A stretch of DNA of 64,000 nucleotides. Source: Candidatus Olsenella pullistercoris (GTDB lineage Bacteria; Actinomycetota; Coriobacteriia; Coriobacteriales; Atopobiaceae). The stretch covers positions 1 through 64,000 of the forward strand of contig DXBM01000039.1 of assembly GCA_019116525.1 (NCBI GenBank). Direction: 5' to 3'. Positions 1-8,971 of the stretch are shown here, one piece after another (position 1 is the stretch's first letter; every line of letters starts with the position of its first letter). The translations under genes and the position numbers were made by a program. Under the pieces are notes generated by a model. That model was not told the origin of the DNA. It was given only the letters and a program-made list of their open reading frames with translations, and did no database searches.

Positions 1-37
1 CCTGTCAGCCCCCGCCCCCAATTCACAGGAGCGTGAG
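1..37. repeat. Edge of an intergenic GGGG/CCCC-type repeat element
   Basis: The first bases (CCTGTCAGCCCCCGCCCCC followed by AATTCACAGGAG) resemble one arm of the long inverted repeat at 53683-53795, which also contains TGTCAGCCCCCGCCCCC. Only the edge is inside the window, so the rest of the element cannot be described. The last bases before 38 also supply the ribosome binding site of the first gene. Confidence 0.4.
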
Positions 38-1945
<1,908 letters not shown>

Positions 1946-1976
1946 CGGCACCTCAGACGCCGCGCCGCGCAACAGG

Positions 1977-1997
1977 GCCCGGCGCCAGACGCCGGGC
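1977..1997. terminator. Bidirectional hairpin terminator
   Basis: GCCCGGCG, a short loop and CGCCGGGC lie between the convergent ATPase and hexosaminidase genes. There is no clear U-run, so this is a likely but unproven shared terminator. Confidence 0.5.
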
Positions 1998-2011
1998 AGC
2001 GCCCAGCGGCG

Positions 2012-3241
2012 CTACCCGAGCCGCCCGAGCTTGACGCGCAGGATGCGCCGCACGGACTCGTCGATGCGCCCCTCGGTGAGCTCGCCCGTCCCCACGGCGT
2101 CGAGGACCCCCTGGTGGGCGGCATCGAGGTCCGCCGGCATCAGCACCATGTCAACGCCCGCCGAAACCGCCGCCACGGCAAGGCCCGCGCCGTCGAGGGC
2201 GGCGGTCGCTGCTCCCATCTCGAACGAGTCGGTGATGACGATGCCCTCGTAGCCGAGCTCGTCGCGCAGCACGTCCGTCACCAGCTCGGAGGAGATGGAC
2301 GCCGGGTCGTCGTCGCCGGTGACGCGCGGCATGGAGAGGTGGCCCACCATGACGAAGGGGACGCCCTCTTCGATGGCGGCCTCAAAGGGGCGGAGCTCCT
2401 CGCCGCGGATCTCGTCCAGGGTTCTCTCGGAGTAGATGCTCTGGTCGTGACTGTCCCCAATGGCACCACCGATGCCCGGGAAGTGCTTCGCCGAGCAGAG
2501 CATCCCGGCGTCCGTGAAGCCGCGCACCTGAGCGGCCACCATGGGCGAGACCTCGTCTGCGGTGGAGCCGAAGGCGCGGCGGCCCATCGTTCCGTCCGGG
2601 TTGCTCGCTATGTCCGCGTCAGGCGCAAAGTCCACGTTGAAGCCGAGGTAGCTGAGGTAGTTGCCCATATAGGCGGCGGCGTCGTAGGCGCGCTCGGCGT
2701 CTCCGGTGGCACCGATGTCGCGCATGTCGCCCATGTTGTCCACCCCGAAGCCGGGGTTGCCCGCGACGCGCGCGACCGTGCCGCCCTCCTCGTCCACGCA
2801 CAAAAAGATCGGAAGCCCGGTCAGCTCCTCGGCGTACCTGAGCGTGTTGGAGAGCATCTCGCGCGTCTGGTCCGCATCCACGAGGTTTGCCTCGAAGTAG
2901 CAGATGCCTCCCACCGGGCGCTCGGCGAGCGCGGCGCGCGTGGCCTCCCCCGCCGCGGTCTGCGTGCCCACCCCGGTGAGCGCCTCGGGGCGCACCACAA
3001 AGAGCTGCCAGACCTTCTCCTCGAACGACATGCGCGCGAGCGCGTCCTCCACCCTCCCGTCGAGCGAAGCCACGGGCTGCTCGGGGGGCAAGTCGGTCGG
3101 ATCCTCGACGGGCTCTGGCGCCATCTCCCCCGCCGGCGCCTCGTCATCTGCCGCGGAAGCGCACCCGCCGAGCGCGAGTGCGAGGCAGCCCCCCGCGGCC
3201 ACGAGGGCCTCCCTGCGGGACATGTGGCGAACGTGGGTCAT
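2012..3241 (-). CDS. Glycoside hydrolase family 3 lipoprotein (beta-N-acetylhexosaminidase, NagZ-like)
   Basis: This 409-residue exported enzyme probably removes N-acetylglucosamine or related sugars from muropeptides or glycans. The N-terminus has a twin-arginine-like SRREAL stretch, a hydrophobic segment and an LGGC lipobox with Cys27, so it should be a membrane-anchored lipoprotein. A Pro/Glu/Asp linker (about 30-60) precedes the catalytic barrel. The GH3 loop KHFPGIGGAIGDSH provides the Asp/His pair used by NagZ enzymes, and VITDSFEM holds the likely catalytic aspartate. In most NagZ proteins the loop reads KHFPGHG; here Ile replaces His, while the DSH part is intact. The ATG at 3241 follows GAGGAGG. 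It is transcribed alone, convergent with the metal ATPase. The sugar specificity is inferred from the family. Confidence 0.88.
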   Translation of the reverse strand: MTHVRHMSRREALVAAGGCLALALGGCASAADDEAPAGEMAPEPVEDPTDLPPEQPVASLDGRVEDALARMSFEEKVWQLFVVRPEALTGVGTQTAAGEATRAALAERPVGGICYFEANLVDADQTREMLSNTLRYAEELTGLPIFLCVDEEGGTVARVAGNPGFGVDNMGDMRDIGATGDAERAYDAAAYMGNYLSYLGFNVDFAPDADIASNPDGTMGRRAFGSTADEVSPMVAAQVRGFTDAGMLCSAKHFPGIGGAIGDSHDQSIYSERTLDEIRGEELRPFEAAIEEGVPFVMVGHLSMPRVTGDDDPASISSELVTDVLRDELGYEGIVITDSFEMGAATAALDGAGLAVAAVSAGVDMVLMPADLDAAHQGVLDAVGTGELTEGRIDESVRRILRVKLGRLG

Positions 3242-3397
3242 GGCGACCTCCTCGGGGTGGAAGCCTCGGGCCTCTCGGCACCTCGGCGCGTAGTCACACC
3301 ATTATGCGGCAAGGCAGCCGCGGCAGACGGCATGGCCAGAGGGTCATCCCCACGTTGCGGCCGGGGTGCGCTCCGTGCCCCCCTTCTGGAATGAAAC

Positions 3398-3433
3398 ATA
3401 CCGAAGCTCCGCGAAAAGCACGCACTTTGGTAT
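3398..3433. promoter_or_regulatory. Imperfect inverted repeat ATACCGAAG / CTTTGGTAT
   Basis: ATACCGAAG (3398-3406) and CTTTGGTAT (3425-3433) form an inverted repeat 20-55 bases upstream of the likely -35 of the MFS gene. It could be an operator, but no regulator gene lies next to it. Confidence 0.3.
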
Positions 3434-3453
3434 AGGAGCAGTCAAGATGCTCC

Positions 3454-3481
3454 TTGCACCCTGATATGCGTGCGGTATAGT
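3454..3481 (+). promoter_or_regulatory. Probable promoter of the MFS gene
   Basis: TTGCAC (3454-3459), a 16-base spacer and TATAGT (3476-3481) match the housekeeping -35/-10 pattern and place the start of transcription about 30 bases before the GTG start codon. Confidence 0.5.
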
Positions 3482-3518
3482 CTCGCACGGCCCGCCCCGC
3501 AACACGAAAGGACCCAAG

Positions 3519-4709
3519 GTGCCACCCTCCGCGAAGACTCCGCTCGCAGTCCGCGAGCTTCTCGCCCTGCTCGCCCTCACGCTCTCGGCGTTCCTGCTCA
3601 ACACCTCCGAGTTCGTGCCCATTGGCCTGCTCACAGACATCGCGGGGGCCTTTGGCCTCACGGAGTCCGGCGCGGGGCTCATGATCTCGCTCTACGCGTG
3701 GGCAGTGGCGCTGCTCTCGCTTCCGCTCATGCTCGCGGCGAGCCGCGTGGCGCCGCGCGCGCTCATCCTCTGCGTGATCGCCGTCTTCTGTGCCGGCCAG
3801 GTCGGCTCTGCCCTGGCGCCGAGCTTTGAGCTGCTCGTGGCCTCGCGGCTCGTGGTGGCTGCCTCACATGCTGTCTTCTGGTCCGTTGCCACTCCGTTCG
3901 CGGTGCGCGTCGTGGCGCCCGAGCGCGCCTCGCTCGCCATGTCGCTCATCGTCACGGGAACCTCCGTTGCCATGATCTTCGGCCTGCCGCTCGGCCGTGC
4001 CCTCGGGATCGCGCTTGGCTGGCGCATGACGTTCGTCTGCGTTGCGGCTGCCGCCGCGGTGGTGCTCGCCTCGCTCGCCGCCTTCTTCCCCCGGCTCGAC
4101 CCGGGCGAGCCCTTCACGCTTGCGCGGCTCCCCGAGCTTGTGCGAAACCGCCCGCTCGCCGGCCTCTACCTTGCAACCATTCTCTTTGCCTGCGGCTACT
4201 ACACCGGATACAGCTACATCGAGCCCTTTCTCGCACAGGTCGCCGGCACGCCCGATGCGCTCATCACCGCCGCGCTCACCGTCTTCGGCGTGGCAGGGCT
4301 CGCGGGCACGTGGCTCTTCGCGCGCCTCTTCGACGGCCATCGCCGTGCCTTCCTCTCGTGCACGATGCTCGGCGTTGCCGCGGCGCTCCTTATGCTTGCG
4401 CCGCTCGCCGCCTGGCCTGCCGGTCCGTTCGTGGTCTGCGCCGTCTGGGGCGCCTCGGCAACCGCCTTCAACGTCGCGGCACAAGCGCAGGTCATCCGCA
4501 TCACCTCCGAGGACGCCTCGACGGTTGCGATGTCCGTCTTCTCGGGCCTCTTCAACGTGGGGATAGGCGCAGGGTCTGCCCTGGGCGGCCTCGTCTGCGA
4601 CGCCGCGGGCATAGGGCTCGTGGGCTGGGTGGGAGGCGCGATCGCGCTCACCGGTGCCATCTGGTGCGTCGCCCGCCTCGGCCGCATGCTTGAGCGCGCC
4701 TGCGCGTGA
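3519..4709 (+). CDS. MFS transporter, sugar/drug efflux type (DHA1, SotB/AraJ-like)
   Basis: This 396-residue polytopic membrane protein has about twelve hydrophobic helices. The N-terminal pattern (NTSEFVPIGLL, then an Ala/Gly-rich helix and a long hydrophobic run) is characteristic of the SotB/AraJ-like DHA1 group, which exports sugars, drugs or amino-acid derivatives by proton antiport. The start is a GTG at 3519 with GAAAGGA seven bases upstream; no ATG fits as well. It is monocistronic and faces the ECF operon tail-to-tail. The 180-base gap after it shows no strong terminator. The substrate cannot be read from the sequence. Confidence 0.85.
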   Translation: MPPSAKTPLAVRELLALLALTLSAFLLNTSEFVPIGLLTDIAGAFGLTESGAGLMISLYAWAVALLSLPLMLAASRVAPRALILCVIAVFCAGQVGSALAPSFELLVASRLVVAASHAVFWSVATPFAVRVVAPERASLAMSLIVTGTSVAMIFGLPLGRALGIALGWRMTFVCVAAAAAVVLASLAAFFPRLDPGEPFTLARLPELVRNRPLAGLYLATILFACGYYTGYSYIEPFLAQVAGTPDALITAALTVFGVAGLAGTWLFARLFDGHRRAFLSCTMLGVAAALLMLAPLAAWPAGPFVVCAVWGASATAFNVAAQAQVIRITSEDASTVAMSVFSGLFNVGIGAGSALGGLVCDAAGIGLVGWVGGAIALTGAIWCVARLGRMLERACA

Positions 4710-4889
4710 GCGCGACAGCGGACCTCGCGAATCTCATCAAGAACGCGAGGGCGATCCCCTCGGGGCTCTAGTCGAGCAGCAGCGTTCAGTCTATATCGCT
4801 CGCAGCGAGCCGGCAGCGCTCCACGTGCGTTCAGCTCTCCGTCCCGCGCCCATCTCGCCGGACCTTGTGCCGAGACGGCGCGCGACCCC

Positions 4890-5426
4890 CTACCGCGCCG
4901 GGTAGCGCGCCGGGACGAGCCCCGCGCGCTCGAGCGCCACCACGATCGGGACAACGACCACGAGCTGCAGCGCGATCCCCGGCAGGCCGGTCAGGAAGTA
5001 GCCTGCGCCCCACGCGGCGAGCGAGTAGGACCCCGCCGAGAAGATCAGCGCCTGGAGCGCACCCCCCACGAGCCGCCCGACGAGCATCGCGCCCACGAGC
5101 GAGACGTAGAGGTCACGCGCGAGCGCGCCAGTGCGGACGTGCGCAGAGAGCAGCCCCGAGACGAGGCCGTAGACCGCGAGCTCGCAGGTCATCGAGGGGA
5201 GGATGGGCGCGGCGGGCATCCCGGTGGCAAGGCTCGAGAGAACCGGGGCGAGAAGGCCCGTGGCAAGCCCTGAGGCCGGACCGGCGACGAGCCCCGAGAT
5301 CATCACGGGGACGTGCATGGGCAGCCAGACGTTCCCGGCGCCGGGAACGGCATGGAACAGCATCGGCAGGACGATTCCGAGCGCGGCACAGACCGCGGCA
5401 ACGACGACCCTCTTGACCTGGCTCAT
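4890..5426 (-). CDS. ECF transporter substrate-binding (S) component
   Basis: This 178-residue hydrophobic protein has about six helices and is the vitamin-binding subunit of an energy-coupling factor importer. The ATG at 5426 has GGGAGGGAG in front and lies two bases past the stop of ecfT, so the longer reading frame that starts at 5606 is rejected. The stretch LPMHVPVMISGLVAGP, the Leu-Ala-Pro helix and the conserved Glu in CELAVYG match the PF12822-like S-component family. Its ligand is uncertain. It lacks the signatures I would expect of BioY. As the last gene of a full A-A-T-S operon it probably has a dedicated energizing module. Confidence 0.82.
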   Translation of the reverse strand: MSQVKRVVVAAVCAALGIVLPMLFHAVPGAGNVWLPMHVPVMISGLVAGPASGLATGLLAPVLSSLATGMPAAPILPSMTCELAVYGLVSGLLSAHVRTGALARDLYVSLVGAMLVGRLVGGALQALIFSAGSYSLAAWGAGYFLTGLPGIALQLVVVVPIVVALERAGLVPARYPAR

Positions 5427-5427
5427 C

Positions 5428-6150
5428 TCAGACGCTCCCTCCCTTGCGGGACCCCTTGTCGCACGGCGGCGCAACTTGGTACCCGCGCGCCTCCATCGCA
5501 ACGGAGAGCTCGTCGGCGCGACGGAAGGCGGCGACGAAGACCGGAACGAGCAGGCGCACATAATTGACGGTACGTCGCATAATATCATGAGAGGCGACGT
5601 GTCCACACCTTATTTCTTGGGCACGCGCAAGCTGGCGGCCCTCGCGGAGCAACGTGGGAACGAACTGCAGCGTGACGCCCACGGCGAGCGCCGCCGCCTC
5701 CGTGGGGACTCCGAGCGCCGAGAGCGGACGCAGAAGGGAGCGCACCCCGCCGACGAGCTCCTGCGGTCGCGTCGTCGCCGTGAGCAGCGCCCCGAGCACC
5801 CCCACGAGCGCCACGCGAGCAGCGACGCGCACGCCCTGCGCGGCCCCAACGGGCGTGAGCGCGAGCGGCCCCAGCTCGAGAACGGCATCTACGCGGGAGA
5901 AGAGCAGCGCGTTCATGAGCAGAACGGCGAGAAGAAGCCATCGCATCGCCCACACCGGGCGAAGCGCGCGCCGCCACCCCACGCGCGAGAGCGCGACGAG
6001 CGCGCAGGCGAGCAGGCACAGGGCAGCGAGCACGAGCCCGCTCGAGAGCGCGGCGGCGAGCGAGCAGACGATAAGCCCCGCGAGCTTGGCGCCCGCCCTC
6101 GCGCGGTGCAGGGGCGAGTCCGCCCACACGTACCCCACAGGCACCCTCAT
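5428..6150 (-). CDS. ecfT: ECF transporter transmembrane coupling (T) component
   Basis: This 240-residue membrane protein transmits ATP hydrolysis by EcfA1/EcfA2 to the S component. There are four or five hydrophobic helices and then a cytoplasmic helical region. The two short Ala-Arg-Gly-type coupling motifs of the family are represented here by AFRRADEL and the following MEARGY. The ATG at 6150 overlaps the ecfA2 stop as ATGA, which indicates translational coupling. The stop lies one base before the S-component start. Confidence 0.9.
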   Translation of the reverse strand: MRVPVGYVWADSPLHRARAGAKLAGLIVCSLAAALSSGLVLAALCLLACALVALSRVGWRRALRPVWAMRWLLLAVLLMNALLFSRVDAVLELGPLALTPVGAAQGVRVAARVALVGVLGALLTATTRPQELVGGVRSLLRPLSALGVPTEAAALAVGVTLQFVPTLLREGRQLARAQEIRCGHVASHDIMRRTVNYVRLLVPVFVAAFRRADELSVAMEARGYQVAPPCDKGSRKGGSV

Positions 6151-6986
6151 GCCCTTCCCCTTCCCGCCGCGATGGCGCGCGCGAGCTCGGTCGCGTCGAG
6201 CGGAGCGCCCTCAACGCGCACGCCCGCGCGCCTGAGCGCCGAGGCGGCGCGGGCAGCGCACGAGGCCTCGAGCCCGTGGGCGCGCATGAGCGCGGCGTCC
6301 CCCAGGACCGCTCGAGCGGGCCCGTCGAGTGTCAGGCGCCCTCCCTCGAGCACGACCACGCGGTCGGCGACCGCCGCGAGCGCGTTCGCGTCATGGCTCG
6401 CCATGACGACGGTCGCCCCCGAGGCAGCGGCGGCGCGCACGGCGGCGAGACAGGCGGCGCGGGAGGAGGGGTCGAGCCCCGCCGTGGGCTCGTCGAGCAG
6501 GAGCAGCTCCGGCCTCAGCGCGAGCACGGAGGCGATGGCAACGCGGCGGCGCTGACCTCCGGAGAGCGCGAAGGGCGAGCGCTCGGCGAGCTCGGAGAGC
6601 GAGAGCCCCATGAGCCCGAGCGCCTCGGACGCGCTCAGGCGCGCCTCCCCCGGCGAGGCGCCGCGGGCGACGAGCCCGCAACAGACCTCGCGCTCGACCG
6701 TGGCCTCGAAGAACTGCCGCTCCGGAATCTGGAAGACGAGCCCCACCGACGAGGCGAGCCTTCTTTCGCCCTCCCCCCGCGAGGCGTCCGCGCCGTCCAC
6801 GAGCACGCGGCCGGAGTCGGGCGGAAGCAGGCCGGCCATGACCTCGAGGAGGGTCGTCTTCCCCGAGCCCGTCTGCCCCATGAGCCCGCAGACGCCGCCC
6901 GAGAGCTCGAGGGAGACATCCTCGAGCGCCGCGATTCTCTCGCCCGCCTCGCCCTCGAAGGCGAGGCACACATTTGAGAGCGTCAT
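6147..6986 (-). CDS. ecfA2: ECF transporter ATP-binding subunit A2
   Basis: This 279-residue ABC ATPase is one half of the ECF energizing heterodimer. It has Walker A GQTGSGKTT (about 39-47), a Q-loop FQIPERQFF, the ABC signature ALSGGQRRR, Walker B LLLDEPT and the switch histidine in ASHD. The ATG at 6986 forms an ATGA overlap with the ecfA1 stop. An in-frame start at 7067 would add 27 residues of low-complexity Arg/Ala and overlap ecfA1 by more than 80 bases, so it was not used. Confidence 0.9.
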   Translation of the reverse strand: MTLSNVCLAFEGEAGERIAALEDVSLELSGGVCGLMGQTGSGKTTLLEVMAGLLPPDSGRVLVDGADASRGEGERRLASSVGLVFQIPERQFFEATVEREVCCGLVARGASPGEARLSASEALGLMGLSLSELAERSPFALSGGQRRRVAIASVLALRPELLLLDEPTAGLDPSSRAACLAAVRAAAASGATVVMASHDANALAAVADRVVVLEGGRLTLDGPARAVLGDAALMRAHGLEASCAARAASALRRAGVRVEGAPLDATELARAIAAGRGRA

Positions 6987-7810
6987 GCGCACAGCGCGCT
7001 CACCAGCCCCTCGACCGTGACGGGAGCCGGCCCGGAGGCGACACCGAGGCGAACGAGCTCGAGCCACGTGCGCACGACGAGGGGCGGCTCAAGGCCTGCG
7101 CTCGCGAGCAGGCCCTCGTCTACGAGGACGTCGGCGGGCGCGCCGTCGGCGGCGATGCTCCCCTCGCGCATCACCACAACGCGATCGGCCCGGGCGGCGA
7201 GCTCCATGTCGTGCGTGATCCACAGGACGGCCGAGCCGCGCGCCGCACGGACGTCGAGCACCGCGCGCACGAGCTCGTCTCGCCCGCGGGGGTCGATCAT
7301 CGACGTTGCCTCGTCGAGCACGACGAGGCGAGGGCCGACCGCGAGCACCCCGGCGAGGGCGACGCGCTGCTGCTGCCCTCCGGAGAGTCCCAGGACGGAG
7401 CGACGCTCGAACCCGGGGAGCCCGACGGCAGCAAGCGCGTCAGCAACCGCGGCGCGCGCCTCGTCGGCGCTCGCCCCGAAGTTCTCCGGGCCGAAGGCCA
7501 CGTCCTCCCCCACCAGCGTGGATACGAACTGGTTCTCGGGGTTCTGGAAGACCATGCCGCACGCCCGCCGCAGCTCGCGCGCGGCCCCCGGGTCGCTCGC
7601 GTCGAGGCCGACGACGCGCAGCTCGCCCTCCTGGAGGCCAACGAGGGCGTTGAGGTGCCGAGCGAGCGTCGTCTTCCCGGAGCCGTTCGCGCCGACCACG
7701 GCGACGAGCTCGCCAGGGGCCACGTCGAGCGAGACCCCGTCAAGGTCCGGCTCGCCGCCCGGCACGTAGCGGTGGCGCACCCCGCGCGCCTCGACGACCT
7801 TCTCGCCCAC
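6983..7810 (-). CDS. ecfA1: ECF transporter ATP-binding subunit A1
   Basis: This 275-residue ABC ATPase is the first gene of the ECF operon. It has Walker A GANGSGKTT, Q-loop FQNPENQFV, signature LSGGQQQR, Walker B VVLDEAT and ITHDME with the switch histidine. Two GTG codons, at 7816 and 7810, could start translation. The one at 7810 has GGAGG five bases upstream, whereas that site would be fused to the 7816 codon, so 7810 is preferred. The order ecfA1-ecfA2-ecfT-S with overlapping ends shows a complete operon. A palindrome and a TAGAAT box lie just upstream. Confidence 0.9.
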   Translation of the reverse strand: MGEKVVEARGVRHRYVPGGEPDLDGVSLDVAPGELVAVVGANGSGKTTLARHLNALVGLQEGELRVVGLDASDPGAARELRRACGMVFQNPENQFVSTLVGEDVAFGPENFGASADEARAAVADALAAVGLPGFERRSVLGLSGGQQQRVALAGVLAVGPRLVVLDEATSMIDPRGRDELVRAVLDVRAARGSAVLWITHDMELAARADRVVVMREGSIAADGAPADVLVDEGLLASAGLEPPLVVRTWLELVRLGVASGPAPVTVEGLVSALCA

Positions 7811-7832
7811 GTCCACCTCCCCCGCGTAATTG

Positions 7833-7852
7833 ACGCAACGTTGCGTATTCTA
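7833..7852 (-). promoter_or_regulatory. -10 box and palindromic operator of the ECF operon
   Basis: On the minus strand TAGAAT (7852-7847) is directly followed by the perfect 14-base palindrome ACGCAACGTTGCGT (7846-7833), which covers the expected transcription start. A repressor bound there would block the ECF operon. No clear -35 is visible and no repressor gene is adjacent. Confidence 0.5.
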
Positions 7853-7927
7853 GCGCAGCCGCGATGTGGGGGTGCGCAGGAGCGCTCGCTCCGCCCCGCT
7901 GCCGCCCCACCCCGCCGCCCCCGCTGC

Positions 7928-8032
7928 CGGTTATGTACACCCCTCGGATCCCCATGGAATCGCATGGGCAACAAAACCACAGGTAGACGCCTCGGTCATG
8001 CTCTGCCTCTCTTTGAGGGGTGTACATAACCG
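7928..8032. repeat. Intergenic inverted-repeat element A (GTTATGTACACCCC arms)
   Basis: Two 18-base perfect inverted arms, CGGTTATGTACACCCCTC (7928-7945) and its complement (8015-8032), enclose 69 bases. The interior holds AAAACCACAGGT (7973-7984) inside GGCAACAAAACCACAGGT. The same arms occur around 40814-40961, and the same core occurs in elements with different arms at 38125 and 59035. The rest of the 7811-8149 gap holds the ECF promoter on one side and, on the other, about 117 bases with TATCCT near 8112 as the only promoter-like box before the FAD-subunit gene. Confidence 0.7.
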
Positions 8033-8149
8033 TCGACCGAGCAGCGCGACGAGAGCACGCGTTATAGCAGCGAATGTGCAACGCCACACGCAAATGCGCC
8101 GCCTACCTGCGGTATCCTTGACGCACGCCCAAACAACCAAGGAGGACAC

Positions 8150-8971
8150 GTGCTCACCTTCGAGAGGTACGTCCGCCCGTCGACCCCTCGGGAGGCCTAC
8201 GACCTCCTGCGGGAGAACCGCCTCGCCACGGTCGTCGGCGGCATGATGTGGCTGCGCCTTGCCGACCGCACCTCGCCCCTCGGGATCGACCTCTCCCGCT
8301 GCGGACTCGACCGCATAGAGGAGACCGACGGCGCGTGGCGCATCGGCGCCATGGTGACGCTCGCCCAGCTTGAGAACCACGAGCGCTTCCAGGCCTCCAC
8401 CTGCGGCGTCTTCACCGAGGCCGTGCGCGACATCGTGGGAGCGCAGTTCCGCAACCTTGCCACGGTGGGCGGCTCGCTCTACGCGCGCATGGGCTTCTCG
8501 GACGTGGTCACGTCGCTGCTCGCGCTTGACGTTGAGGTCGAGCTCGAGGGGGCGGGCGTCATGCCGATCATCCCCTTCGTCGAGCGCGGGGCGAGAAACG
8601 ACATCCTCACCCACGTCATCGTGCGCAAGCACCGCTACCAGGCCGCCTTTGCCTCCGTTCGCATCGCCGCCACGGACTTCTCCGCGCTCAACGCGGCGGC
8701 GGCCTGCTGGCAGGGCTCCTGGCACGTCACCGTGGGCGCGCGCCCCAAGAAGGCGACGCTTCTCACCGGCGGCGAGCGCATCCCGCTTCGACGTGACTTC
8801 TCCCCCAAGGAGCTCGATGCCGTCTGCGAGCTTGCCGAGAGCCTCGACTACGGAAGCGACCTGCGCGGCACCGCCGAGTGGCGCGCCCGCGTGGCGCCCG
8901 TGCTCGTGCGGCGCGCAGTCGCCGCCGCCCAGGCCAAGCCCCGCGCAGCCAAGGAGGTCGCACCGTGCTAG
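8150..8971 (+). CDS. FAD-binding subunit of a molybdenum hydroxylase (xanthine dehydrogenase family)
   Basis: This 273-residue protein carries the FAD-binding medium-subunit fold (CoxM/XdhB type). It passes electrons from the iron-sulfur clusters of its partner to NAD or another acceptor. Visible elements are the early VVGGMMWL stretch and the second glycine motif NLATVGGSLYAR, both at the usual flavin pyrophosphate-binding positions. The C-terminal half is the CO-dehydrogenase flavoprotein C-terminal type. The start is GTG at 8150 with AAGGAGGA just before it. The last codons overlap the GTG start of the next gene (GTGCTAG), so the two subunits should be made together. The small size and Cys-free N-terminus agree with FAD binding only. 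Confidence 0.85.
   Translation: MLTFERYVRPSTPREAYDLLRENRLATVVGGMMWLRLADRTSPLGIDLSRCGLDRIEETDGAWRIGAMVTLAQLENHERFQASTCGVFTEAVRDIVGAQFRNLATVGGSLYARMGFSDVVTSLLALDVEVELEGAGVMPIIPFVERGARNDILTHVIVRKHRYQAAFASVRIAATDFSALNAAAACWQGSWHVTVGARPKKATLLTGGERIPLRRDFSPKELDAVCELAESLDYGSDLRGTAEWRARVAPVLVRRAVAAAQAKPRAAKEVAPC

Noticed and set aside
4890..5606. A longer S-component with 60 extra N-terminal residues
   Set aside because: The extra part overlaps ecfT and is not hydrophobic; the ATG at 5426 has a good ribosome site.
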